Source: Tenacibaculum skagerrakense (GTDB taxonomy: Bacteria; Bacteroidota; Bacteroidia; Flavobacteriales; Flavobacteriaceae). From it: 33,994 nucleotides of DNA. The translations under genes were made by a program, and so were the position numbers. Under the pieces are notes generated by a model that saw nothing but the letters and a program-made list of their open reading frames with translations, did no database searches and was not told the DNA's origin. The stretch covers positions 1 to 33,994 of the forward strand of contig NZ_SLXM01000014.1 in the NCBI RefSeq assembly GCF_004345825.1, read 5' to 3'. This document shows, one piece after another, positions 1 to 7,605 of the stretch. The number at the start of each line of letters is the position of its first letter. The first letter of the stretch is position 1.

Positions 1-68
1 CTGTCAGTTTTTTGGGCGAACAAAATTCCGCTTGTCAATAAAATAAAAGTTAATAGTATATTCTTCAT
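1..68 (-). CDS. 5' end of an exported protein, cut by the window edge
   Basis: Only the first 22 codons are inside the window. They read as a classic Sec signal peptide: a short basic start (MKN), a hydrophobic core (ILLTFILLTSGI) and a likely signal peptidase I site after LFA, giving a mature protein starting QKTD. Gln right after the cleavage site is common in Bacteroidota exported proteins. No lipobox cysteine is seen. A TAnnTTTG promoter element lies about 40 bp upstream, so it is probably transcribed on its own, downstream of and in the same direction as the recombinase gene. Function cannot be judged from this fragment. Confidence 0.7.
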   Translation of the reverse strand, partial: MKNILLTFILLTSGILFAQKTD

Positions 69-109
69 TTTGATTTTTCTGTAATTGGCTACAACTAGTT
101 ATATCATTA

Positions 110-117
110 CAAATATA
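110..117 (-). promoter_or_regulatory. TAnnTTTG promoter element (-7 box) for the partial exported-protein gene
   Basis: On the minus strand the bases read TATATTTG, an exact match to the Bacteroidota -7 consensus TAnnTTTG. It lies 41 bp before the ATG at 68 and just beyond the recombinase stop codon. I see no clear TTTG -33 box at the usual spacing, so this is a candidate only. Confidence 0.45.
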
Positions 118-122
118 CCTGT

Positions 123-1262
123 TTATAGGTCTAAATTCCCGGATAACAGGAACTTTTGTTCCAATTCACTTGTTTTTGGATTTTTGGTGGTTATTTGATC
201 TAGAGGACTTTTTATTTTTAGTAAACTCTTTTGTGTTACTTGGGTGTAAATCATTGTGGTTTCTGGTTTGCTGTGTCCTAATAATTCTTGAATATATCGT
301 AAACTAACTCCATCTTCTAATAAATGTGTTGCAAAACTATGTCTAAAAGTATGTGGTGTTACATGTTTTAATATTCCCGCTTTTTCACATGATTTTTTTA
401 TAAATTTTCGAACACTACTAGCCGAATACTGCTGTCCTTTTAAGTTTTCTATTAAAAATACTTTTGGTTGATAAGTGTGATAATAGTTCAATAACAATGG
501 TATAAAGTTTTCGGCTAATATTACATACCGATCTCTTCTTCCTTTAGCATTTTCTATTCGAACTTGTCTTCGTTCAATATTTATATCCGATATTTTTAAA
601 GCTAATAATTCGCTAATTCTAATTCCAGAGGAATATAACAACGTAATTATTGCTCTATGTTTAAGGTTCTTTGTAATTCTTATTATTGTTATAACTTCTT
701 CCTGTGATAAAACAATAGGTAGTTTTTTCGACTTTTTCGGTCGGGTTAATTCTATATCTTGAATTGATGTCTCTGGAAAATATTGAGTAAAGAGTTTTAC
801 CGCACTTATAAATTGTCGTTGAGTACTAATGGAATATTTTCTCTTGAGAAATATGGATTCAATAAATTTTCGAACATGAACATGAGTCAGTTCTTTTAAA
901 TCAATATCAGAATAAAAACTAACGAAATGTGCTATAAAAAAAGTATACGTTTTTATAGTACTCTTACTATATCTTTTTCCTTTTAAAAATAAATAATAAC
1001 CGTTTAAAAACTTCTTTTGATTTTCAGTTAGTTCTAGATAGGTTTCTTTGATTTTATCTACAACATTGTATTGCTTTAATACTTCCAGTAATTTGTGCCT
1101 ATTTTTATTAGAAAGAGTAAGATACCAAGCTCTATTAGAGTTGCTCCAAAGTGCTGAAGTGTTCTTTTTTAATAGGTCAATAATTTCTGAATCGAAGGTA
1201 AAAGAGATAAATATGCATATCTCACCTCTATGTTTTTTAGAAGATAAAGTAATTGTTTTCAT
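123..1262 (-). CDS. tyrosine-type site-specific recombinase/integrase (XerD/phage integrase family)
   Basis: A 379-residue tyrosine recombinase, which cuts and rejoins DNA through a covalent 3'-phosphotyrosine. The full catalytic set is visible: Arg215 (SSGIRISEL), Lys240 (NAKGRRDR), His304 and Arg307 (PHTFRHSF), His330 (LLGHS) and the nucleophile Tyr339 (MIYTQV). Residues 80-165 fit the SAM-like N-terminal core-binding domain. Residues 1-75 are an extra N-terminal module beyond the roughly 300 aa of XerC/D, so it is unlikely to be a housekeeping Xer protein. I see no paired att sites, transposon ends or phage genes nearby, so its target is unknown. The frame is intact with a normal ATG. A stand-alone chromosomal integrase or remnant of an integrative element both fit. 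Confidence 0.9.
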   Translation of the reverse strand: MKTITLSSKKHRGEICIFISFTFDSEIIDLLKKNTSALWSNSNRAWYLTLSNKNRHKLLEVLKQYNVVDKIKETYLELTENQKKFLNGYYLFLKGKRYSKSTIKTYTFFIAHFVSFYSDIDLKELTHVHVRKFIESIFLKRKYSISTQRQFISAVKLFTQYFPETSIQDIELTRPKKSKKLPIVLSQEEVITIIRITKNLKHRAIITLLYSSGIRISELLALKISDINIERRQVRIENAKGRRDRYVILAENFIPLLLNYYHTYQPKVFLIENLKGQQYSASSVRKFIKKSCEKAGILKHVTPHTFRHSFATHLLEDGVSLRYIQELLGHSKPETTMIYTQVTQKSLLKIKSPLDQITTKNPKTSELEQKFLLSGNLDL

Positions 1263-1321
1263 AGCGTTTATAAAAATAAACTTTTAATTGAAATAAGCAA
1301 AACAATACAACTATCAGAAAT

Positions 1322-1352
1322 AAAAAACCGCCAATTCAGAAAGAGTTGGCGG
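1322..1352 (-). terminator. Rho-independent terminator after the phosphoesterase gene
   Basis: Arms CCGCCAA (1328-1334) and TTGGCGG (1346-1352) form a perfect 7-bp GC-rich stem with an 11-nt loop. On the minus strand it is followed by six T residues (1322-1327), the expected layout for transcripts ending after the gene at 1400-3676. Confidence 0.8.
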
Positions 1353-1399
1353 CTAAAAATATCAAAAAAAATTCTCCCGGTTTTCTTTGATGTATTTAT

Positions 1400-3676
1400 C
1401 TATTTTTTAATCAATCGTTGTTTCTTTATCAATTTTTCTCCTTGTTTTACAGTTAGAATATAAATTCCTGAAGCTGTAATATTTGGAGAAATTATTCTCT
1501 CAACACTAGTGTTTACTGAGAAAAACTCTTCATAAACTTGTTTTCCGTTTGTGTTAAAAAGTTGCAAATGTAATGGTTTTTCAAAATATATGTTACCAAC
1601 GGTTATTTTTATTTTATCGCTAAACGGATTTGGAAAAATTTCTACGTCTACAGTTGTTAGAGGAGGAAAAAATCCTGTAGGGTTTTTAGCGACTGTAGTA
1701 CCACAAGCTCCTATGAAATTCCAGCCTCCAGAAGTTCTTTCAAATAAATTACCGTTATAGGTTACAAATGAACCAACTGTATAATTAACACCACTTTGCC
1801 ATTCCGCAATTCCATTACAAATATCTGTTGAAGGAGTAGCTCCTCCATTTTCATCAGTAGTATAAGCAACAATTAACCTCGGAGCTTTGTTGGAACCACC
1901 TTCATATGAATCTGCAACTCGTTTAGCAGAAGTGCTTGTTAAACTTGTACCTCGTCCTTTAATTATAAAACTAGCACTATTTCCAGATGTCCAACCAGAT
2001 TGATTTACTAAACTCTGAACCATGTTTTTTAAACTAGGTGTTCTTTGAGCAGTACCCGTTTGTCCGCTTGACCAACCACTTGGTTGCCATGTTACTTTAG
2101 ACGAGAAAGTACTTCTTCCTGAAACATTATTGGTATCGGTAAATACTGGTGAATTTGTCGAGTTGTGTAAACTGATTTCTAAATCAGCATTATTACTATG
2201 ACTTTCATCTGCGGTAAATTGAATATAAGCACTAGTGATGGTAGCATTTTTAGGAAGATTTACATTTCTAAAACGTAACCCAATAGTTTGGTAGCTTGAG
2301 TTGTTATAAGAATCGTAAACCAATTCTAAATCGCTACTATCATCGTAAATTTTTCCGTTTTTATCTTCTTCTACGTCATCACTTCCATTAGAGATAGCAA
2401 CATCTATATTTCCATTAGTATCTCCAGATCCACCACCAGTTGATCCAGATTTATTAATAGTTACAACACTACCATTTGATGGATTCCAAACATCTAGATT
2501 TGAAGGAATTTCAAAAACATTAGTATTAGAAACTTCTCCAACATTAGAAGCATTATCAACTTGAATTGTTCTTGTTTCGATTTTGTTTTCGTCGATAAAT
2601 ATCCACTTAAACTGATTGAAACTTCCTGAATTTCTTGTCCAATTTTTGTTATCACTGTTAGAACGTAGAGGAGCCCCCCAGCATCCTTCGCCTACGTATA
2701 CTGTTCCGTTTGAATCATCTCTAACGAACCCTTCATCACTTCCAGAACCAGTTGATGGTCTTACCGGCCATGTTGTTTTTACAGTATGTGCATCACATTC
2801 AACAACTAATTGTACTTTGTTGTCGTAAAAAGTTTGTGCCCAATTGCTATATTGACTGTTACCTTCGGATTTATATGAAACGTGTGGACGCATTGGTTTG
2901 TGATATTGTGCAATTTTCCATGTCGCAGATGAATTTGCACTTAAATCATTACGTAACCAAGTTGTTTGATTTCCAGAAATAGAAATTTCAGTATTTAAGG
3001 TATATGTTCTTACTAGATTATTTCCAAAGGTAATTGCGTAATAAATATTTGAAGAAGGTGTGTCAAATAAATTATAGATACTATTGTTACTTCCTTCGTG
3101 ATTTCCACGTGCTGCAATAATTGGAAACATTCTTCCATCAGAAGCAATTGTTAATTGCCAATCGTTAAACCAAGTTTGCCACTGGCTATTAGTGTCGTTA
3201 TCAGTCATATCTCCTCCAAACATCACTGCATGAGGTTTTAACTTAGAAACTAAAAGATTAGCATTTCTTCGAGGTGTTCTATTGTTTCTAGAATCTCCTC
3301 CAGCAATAAAAGATAATCTGCTTTTATCACTTGGTGCCGTTTTAAACCAAAAACGATTACTTGTTCCTTCGCTATCATTAATAACAAAATAGTAAGCTGT
3401 GTTTGGTTGTAAACCGGTTAATCTTACAAAAGTATTATTCATTCCTTTATATGAAGATGTTCTGTTAGGTGCCGCTGAATTTGGATAACTATTATAGTTG
3501 GTTCCATAATCGGTAGTTCCATAATAAACACGAGCATTACTTCCAGAAATTTGGTTCCATCCGATAACAATTGAAGTAGATGGATTTCCTCTTAGAGTTA
3601 AACGGTATTTGTCGTTAGAGGCAGATGCATTGATACTAAAAAATAAAATCAATATCAATAAAAAATAGTTTTTCAT
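1400..3676 (-). CDS. T9SS-exported purple-acid-phosphatase-like metallophosphoesterase
   Basis: A secreted phosphoesterase of 758 residues. The ATG at 3676 is chosen because it starts a clean signal peptide (MKNYFLLILILFF...ASA); the open frame extends 19 codons further but without signal-like sequence. In order: signal peptide (1-19), a fibronectin-III-like purple acid phosphatase N domain (about 23-113), a calcineurin-type phosphoesterase domain (about 120-300), a beta-sandwich domain (about 425-615), a short Trp/Tyr-rich segment resembling CBM5/12 chitin-binding modules (about 625-665), and a T9SS type A sorting domain (about 680-758, IFPNPF...GIYILTV...). Metal-binding motifs visible are GGDSR (126-130), GGDMTDN (154-160), GNHE (191-194) and YHKP (258-261). 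The last motif is CDAH (294-297) rather than the usual GHxH. The protein should be released or anchored at the cell surface. Substrate unknown. Confidence 0.87.
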   Translation of the reverse strand: MKNYFLLILILFFSINASASNDKYRLTLRGNPSTSIVIGWNQISGSNARVYYGTTDYGTNYNSYPNSAAPNRTSSYKGMNNTFVRLTGLQPNTAYYFVINDSEGTSNRFWFKTAPSDKSRLSFIAGGDSRNNRTPRRNANLLVSKLKPHAVMFGGDMTDNDTNSQWQTWFNDWQLTIASDGRMFPIIAARGNHEGSNNSIYNLFDTPSSNIYYAITFGNNLVRTYTLNTEISISGNQTTWLRNDLSANSSATWKIAQYHKPMRPHVSYKSEGNSQYSNWAQTFYDNKVQLVVECDAHTVKTTWPVRPSTGSGSDEGFVRDDSNGTVYVGEGCWGAPLRSNSDNKNWTRNSGSFNQFKWIFIDENKIETRTIQVDNASNVGEVSNTNVFEIPSNLDVWNPSNGSVVTINKSGSTGGGSGDTNGNIDVAISNGSDDVEEDKNGKIYDDSSDLELVYDSYNNSSYQTIGLRFRNVNLPKNATITSAYIQFTADESHSNNADLEISLHNSTNSPVFTDTNNVSGRSTFSSKVTWQPSGWSSGQTGTAQRTPSLKNMVQSLVNQSGWTSGNSASFIIKGRGTSLTSTSAKRVADSYEGGSNKAPRLIVAYTTDENGGATPSTDICNGIAEWQSGVNYTVGSFVTYNGNLFERTSGGWNFIGACGTTVAKNPTGFFPPLTTVDVEIFPNPFSDKIKITVGNIYFEKPLHLQLFNTNGKQVYEEFFSVNTSVERIISPNITASGIYILTVKQGEKLIKKQRLIKK

Positions 3677-3845
3677 GATTTGTAGAGGTTGGTTAATTAA
3701 TATGGCGCGAAAATATAAAAGTTGAAGTATCAAAAAAGCAGCGCATAAAATGTTAATTGAAAATTAAATCACATAACTATTCTTTTAAAATAAGATAACA
3801 TTCAGCTCTTTTTAAGTTAACATATTAGGTAGTTATTTTGCATTT

Positions 3846-4721
3846 ATGAAACAAACTAACCTCCTTAAAGTTTCTGTTTTTTTAATTTTCTTAGGCAGAG
3901 CTTGGCAGCATTTATTTTGGGATGCTCCGTATCGAACATTTTTTTGGGATGAATCATTTTTAAAACCAGTTGTAGAAAATTGGTTGGGAATCAATTGGAC
4001 AGCGTATGTTACCAGTCCCAATACTGATAATTTCATTCAAGTATTTATTCAATGCAATGGTTTTTTGTACTTGTTAGCAGCCATTTGTACGTTACTAATT
4101 ACAAAGTTTAATAAAAAACTATTTCGGATTCCGATTTTTATTGGTGGCATTAGCTTAGTTATTTTATCGGTTTTACTTACTAAAGAAAAGTTTTACCATA
4201 CAGCACAGTTTTTTGAACATAGTATTCAATTCGGATTACCCTTTGTGTTTTTGTATACATTTAGAAAGAATTACAAAAAATCTAGAATGTTTTTTGTTCT
4301 TAAAGTATTGATAGCTGTAACGTTTTTCTCACATGGATTATATGCTTTTGGCGCGTATCCAGTTCCAGGGAAATTTGTGGATATGGTAATTAATATTTTT
4401 GGTTGTACAGAAAGTTTTGCTATTACATTCCTGTATATAGCTGGAGTTTTAGATTTTATTTTAGCCGTGTTGCTATTCATTCCTAAAGTGGATAAATATG
4501 CTTTAATATATGCAGTTGCTTGGGGATTATTAACGGCTTTAGCTAGATTGGTAGCCAATTTTTATTGGGAGTTTCCATTGCAATCATTACATCAAAATGT
4601 ATATCAAGTAATTTATAGATTACCGCATGGTTTAACTCCGTTAATGGTGTTAACAGGTATCAATTTATACTGGAAAAAGGAAAGTTTTATATACCGAAAA
4701 AGAGTTCTTGAAACTAATTAG
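3846..4721 (+). CDS. uncharacterised multipass inner-membrane protein
   Basis: A 291-residue protein with about seven or eight hydrophobic segments separated by short basic loops (for example KFNKKLFR and RKNYKKSR), typical of a polytopic inner-membrane protein. I do not recognise the family with confidence. The aromatic, His-containing N-terminus (WQHLFWDAPYRTFFWDE) and repeated four-helix look give a faint similarity to DoxX-like or HTTM-type membrane proteins, but no catalytic motif stands out. It is transcribed alone: the phosphoesterase upstream is divergent, and a strong two-way terminator follows. Start ATG lies only 112 bases beyond the nearest divergent open frame, so the two may share a control region. 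Confidence 0.8.
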   Translation: MKQTNLLKVSVFLIFLGRAWQHLFWDAPYRTFFWDESFLKPVVENWLGINWTAYVTSPNTDNFIQVFIQCNGFLYLLAAICTLLITKFNKKLFRIPIFIGGISLVILSVLLTKEKFYHTAQFFEHSIQFGLPFVFLYTFRKNYKKSRMFFVLKVLIAVTFFSHGLYAFGAYPVPGKFVDMVINIFGCTESFAITFLYIAGVLDFILAVLLFIPKVDKYALIYAVAWGLLTALARLVANFYWEFPLQSLHQNVYQVIYRLPHGLTPLMVLTGINLYWKKESFIYRKRVLETN

Positions 4722-4749
4722 AATTAATTAAAGAGTTAATATCAAATTG

Positions 4750-4783
4750 AAAAACCACTGTGACAATTATCACAGTGGTTTTT
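4750..4783. terminator. bidirectional Rho-independent terminator between convergent genes
   Basis: A perfect 14-bp inverted repeat: AAAAACCACTGTGA (4750-4763), a 6-nt loop, and TCACAGTGGTTTTT (4770-4783). The A-run on one side and T-run on the other give a U-tract in both directions, serving the membrane protein gene (+) and the SnoaL-like gene (-). Confidence 0.88.
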
Positions 4784-4822
4784 ACTCACTGAAACTTGAT
4801 TTACTACTTAAAACATGATTTT

Positions 4823-5737
4823 TTAGTTGTTATGATAAGCCTTTGAAACAGCGTAGCTATCTTCAAACCAATTCCATAAAATTACTTTTCCATCTTTTAC
4901 TTTAACACGTAAAGCATAAGTGAACTCTGGAGTTTGTTTTCCTGTTTTAGTCAATTCTCCAATCATATTTCCAAAAAATGCAGCTGTATCTCCTTTAGAT
5001 AAAGCATCTATAGGTTCCCATTTGATAGTTTTAAAATTAGAACCAAAAGCAGCTAAAAACTTTTCTAAAATGACATTCTTACCTTTCCACGGACCAATCC
5101 AAGGTAAGCTTTTGTCTCCTTCATTGTGCCAAACCATATCATCGTGCATTAACTTTTTCATTGTTTCCATATCACCTTTTCCCATTGCGCCCATAAAATT
5201 CATTGCTATTTCCATAGTTTCTTCAGAAGTGCTAGCATCTTTTGGTTGTAATTGCTTCATGGCAGTAGCCCAATCTTCAATATGGTTAGTACTTATAAAT
5301 TTTCCATCTTTCATTGTATGCATGTCCATTGTCATAATTTTAAATGACTTACTTCCATCTGTTGGCAATCCCATAAAATCACCATTCGGAGTTCCAGTAG
5401 CAATACTTCGAACTACATAAATATCTCCGTCATTTGCAATTTGTTGAATTTCCCATTTTAAATCAGGAATAAGTTTCCAGAAAAACTGAAGTTGTCCCAT
5501 TAACTCTTTAGCGCTTTTTGATCCAGTTGAACTTGAAGATTGATAATTTTCTGCCATTACAGGTGTTAATACTTCAATAGGAGTTGTTTCTGTATTTACA
5601 GTTAAAGCTTTAGTGTAAAAAGCTTCTATAGCTTTTTTGTTTTTCATGTTTTCTTTTGAATTATTTTTTTGTGTAGTACAGCTTATTAGCAATAACAGTA
5701 GAGATACTGAACTAAAAAGTAGAGATAGTTTTTTCAT
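4823..5737 (-). CDS. lipoprotein with two SnoaL-like (NTF2-fold) domains
   Basis: A 304-residue predicted lipoprotein: the signal peptide ends in LISC with Cys20 as the lipidation site. Two related alpha+beta-barrel domains of the SnoaL/NTF2-like superfamily follow. The first (about 35-165) resembles the SnoaL-like ester cyclase group (KAIEAFYTKAL..., IPDLKWEIQQI, GDIYVVRSIATGT). The second (about 175-300) is a shorter NTF2-like domain (FMGAMGKGDMETMKKLMHDDMVWH, GPWKGK). Proteins of this fold bind small hydrophobic ligands or catalyse cyclisation/isomerisation, but the substrate cannot be inferred. It lies directly downstream of the AraC-type regulator gene and has its own TAnnTTTG box, so regulation by that protein is a reasonable guess. 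A bidirectional terminator closes the unit. Confidence 0.82.
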   Translation of the reverse strand: MKKLSLLFSSVSLLLLLISCTTQKNNSKENMKNKKAIEAFYTKALTVNTETTPIEVLTPVMAENYQSSSSTGSKSAKELMGQLQFFWKLIPDLKWEIQQIANDGDIYVVRSIATGTPNGDFMGLPTDGSKSFKIMTMDMHTMKDGKFISTNHIEDWATAMKQLQPKDASTSEETMEIAMNFMGAMGKGDMETMKKLMHDDMVWHNEGDKSLPWIGPWKGKNVILEKFLAAFGSNFKTIKWEPIDALSKGDTAAFFGNMIGELTKTGKQTPEFTYALRVKVKDGKVILWNWFEDSYAVSKAYHNN

Positions 5738-5766
5738 GTAATAATTGATTTGTAATTATAGAATTA

Positions 5767-5774
5767 CAAAGCTA
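5767..5774 (-). promoter_or_regulatory. TAnnTTTG promoter element for the SnoaL-like lipoprotein gene
   Basis: The minus strand reads TAGCTTTG, an exact match to the Bacteroidota -7 consensus, 29 bp before the ATG at 5737 and within the 97-bp gap after the AraC-type gene. No clear -33 TTTG is seen, which would fit an activator-dependent promoter, though that is inference. Confidence 0.5.
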
Positions 5775-5834
5775 AAGTGTGGGGCAGAAGTGTTTGGGTG
5801 AAAACGATTCTTTTTAGGGTAAAAATGAGAAAGT

Positions 5835-6710
5835 TTATTTTTTCTGAGATTCTTTGAATTCTTTTGGAGATTGCCCTGTGTTTTTTCTAAAGTACTTGAA
5901 AAAGTTGGTAGGTAAATCAAAACCTGTTTCGTAAGCAATTTCACTAAGAGATAATTGAGAGTTTACTAACAGTCTTTTTATTTGTAGAATTACAATTTCA
6001 TCAATGAAAGATTTAGCTGATTTTTCAATAATATTTTGTGTAATATTATTAAGAGTTTTTGGGGTAACACCCAATTTGTCGGCATAGTAAGCAACTTTTT
6101 TGTGTTCAAAGCAGTTTTTTTCAATAAGTTCCTGAAATTGAGTAAATTTAACGTAATAATTACTGTTGTTTAGGTAATTGTGAGTTTTGGATTTGATTCT
6201 AAAAAGATTTAAAACCAATACTTGTACTAAACTTCTAATGATGGGAATTGCGTATTCGTCGTTTTCTTTTTGAAATTCACTTTCTATATGATGTAATAAA
6301 TTTTGAGTTTCCAGAAATTCTTTTTCGTGTAATTGAATTTTAGGTGTTCCTAACATTTCATTAAAAAGCTGACGAAGTTTTAAAGTTTCATAATTCTCTG
6401 AATATTGAATAATAAAATCTTCGGTAAAAACAAGAAACTTGCCAGATGCATTTTCGCTGTAAAACTTATGGATGTTGTTTTTTCGAACGGTAAATACAGT
6501 TCCTTTTTCGTATGTATATTCGTTGTAGTTTATACTGTGTTTTCCTGCGCCTTCAGTAATAATAGCAATAATATAAAAAGCAACTTTATGATGTTCATAC
6601 TGATTATGATCGGTAGGTTTTAGATTTAAAATATCTTCTAAACTCACCAAATCAAAAAAGTAGGAGTTACCTTTTTTATTTTTAAACGTTATTTCCTTAA
6701 TAGGTTTCAT
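5835..6710 (-). CDS. AraC family transcriptional regulator
   Basis: A 291-residue one-component regulator. The N-terminal half (about 15-150) looks like the cupin-type ligand-binding domain of AraC proteins, with the short-strand pattern ending in IHKFYSENASGKFLVF. The C-terminal 100 residues hold the two helix-turn-helix motifs of AraC/XylS proteins: first helix pair around KKVAYYADKLGVTPKTLNNI, second around LSLSEIAYETGFDLPTNFFKYFRKNTGQSPKEF, the family signature. It starts 30 bp after the stop of the lipoprotein gene at 6741-7595, so it may be read through from the macroglobulin operon. It ends 97 bp before the SnoaL-like gene, its most likely target. The inducer is not predictable. Confidence 0.9.
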   Translation of the reverse strand: MKPIKEITFKNKKGNSYFFDLVSLEDILNLKPTDHNQYEHHKVAFYIIAIITEGAGKHSINYNEYTYEKGTVFTVRKNNIHKFYSENASGKFLVFTEDFIIQYSENYETLKLRQLFNEMLGTPKIQLHEKEFLETQNLLHHIESEFQKENDEYAIPIIRSLVQVLVLNLFRIKSKTHNYLNNSNYYVKFTQFQELIEKNCFEHKKVAYYADKLGVTPKTLNNITQNIIEKSAKSFIDEIVILQIKRLLVNSQLSLSEIAYETGFDLPTNFFKYFRKNTGQSPKEFKESQKK

Positions 6711-6740
6711 AAAGGTTTAAAAATAGTGATTTCCTTTCTT

Positions 6741-7595
6741 CTAATTTGTCACTAATAACCTTTTAGAAGCATTTAACCCACATTTTTGATACTTGTTGTA
6801 TGCTTTAGCTGCGCGTAAACTTATAGCCTCATTTGATTCGTTTTTGATATAACCTTCAAAAGCTTCATGGATAGTGTAAGCCTCTGGTGCCATTAAACCT
6901 GTTGTCCAAACTAACGGATTTATATTTGCTTTTTGTAAATGTGGTTGAAAATAATTTTTGCTAAAACAAGCTAAAATAATAACATCTCTCTTTTCTTTAT
7001 CTTCATTTATAAAGCGTTCATGTAGTTCAAAATCCATCAAGCCATCATGTCCAATATACGCTATGAGATTAGCATTACCTTTTATTCCAATTGTATCTTT
7101 ATTGATATTGAAAACATCTTTTTCAATACCAGCAGAGCTTCTTAAAAAGGTTTCGGTTGCTTCTTTAATATATTTTCCATCGTATGCATCGGCAACAATT
7201 GTATAATCTCTAGTTTTATGTTTAAACACTAATCTTTCTAGGATTAATGTGTCAAGTTTTTTAGAATGTTTTAAAGTCCAATTTTCACTTCTTTTAAAGA
7301 AAGATTTTATCCCATAAGCTGCTCCCCAATATAAATTGTTTTTTGGGTTTTGCCCGTTACCTAGTTTTTCTGGAACAGGAACAATTCCTTGATATTTGTT
7401 ATCACATAAGGCAGCTATAATAAGTATTGTTTTCGAACTGTTATCGAATTGGATATTAGTAAAATTATTTATAGGTTTTTCAATAACCTTTTCTGTTGAA
7501 ACAATTTTTACAGACTTTTCAGTTTTCTTTGGTTTGTCTTTACAATGAATAAGAGTACAACTGATGAACAAGAAAAATAAGATTACTTTTTTCAT
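6741..7595 (-). CDS. putative lipoprotein with caspase-fold-like (clan CD) His/Cys pattern, paired with alpha-2-macroglobulin
   Basis: A 284-residue protein with an N-terminal signal and lipobox-like cysteines (Cys18, less likely Cys13), followed by a Lys-rich linker, so probably a lipoprotein. The body alternates beta strands and helices: KTILIIAAL (55-63), YTIVADAY (131-138), NLIAYIGHDGLMDF (176-189), RDVIILACFS (203-212), NPLVWTTGLMAPEAY (226-240). A strand ending in G-His183-x-G followed by a hydrophobic strand ending in A-Cys210-x-S is the arrangement of the catalytic dyad in caspase/CHAT/gingipain-like peptidases (clan CD). The 27-residue His-Cys spacing is shorter than usual, so the assignment is tentative. 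The ATG is 10 bp after the macroglobulin stop, indicating one transcript. I do not know a named family for it. It could be a peptidase, or an inactive partner of the macroglobulin. Confidence 0.6.
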   Translation of the reverse strand: MKKVILFFLFISCTLIHCKDKPKKTEKSVKIVSTEKVIEKPINNFTNIQFDNSSKTILIIAALCDNKYQGIVPVPEKLGNGQNPKNNLYWGAAYGIKSFFKRSENWTLKHSKKLDTLILERLVFKHKTRDYTIVADAYDGKYIKEATETFLRSSAGIEKDVFNINKDTIGIKGNANLIAYIGHDGLMDFELHERFINEDKEKRDVIILACFSKNYFQPHLQKANINPLVWTTGLMAPEAYTIHEAFEGYIKNESNEAISLRAAKAYNKYQKCGLNASKRLLVTN

Positions 7596-7605
7596 AATGT
7601 TATTT

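Noticed and set aside
123..1262. Integron or mobile-element boundary
   Set aside because: The recombinase is intact but no attC-like repeats, gene cassettes, direct repeats or transposon ends are seen around it in this window.
3677..3733. Nineteen-codon extension of the phosphoesterase
   Set aside because: A clean signal peptide begins at the internal ATG at 3676; the extra residues would disrupt export.
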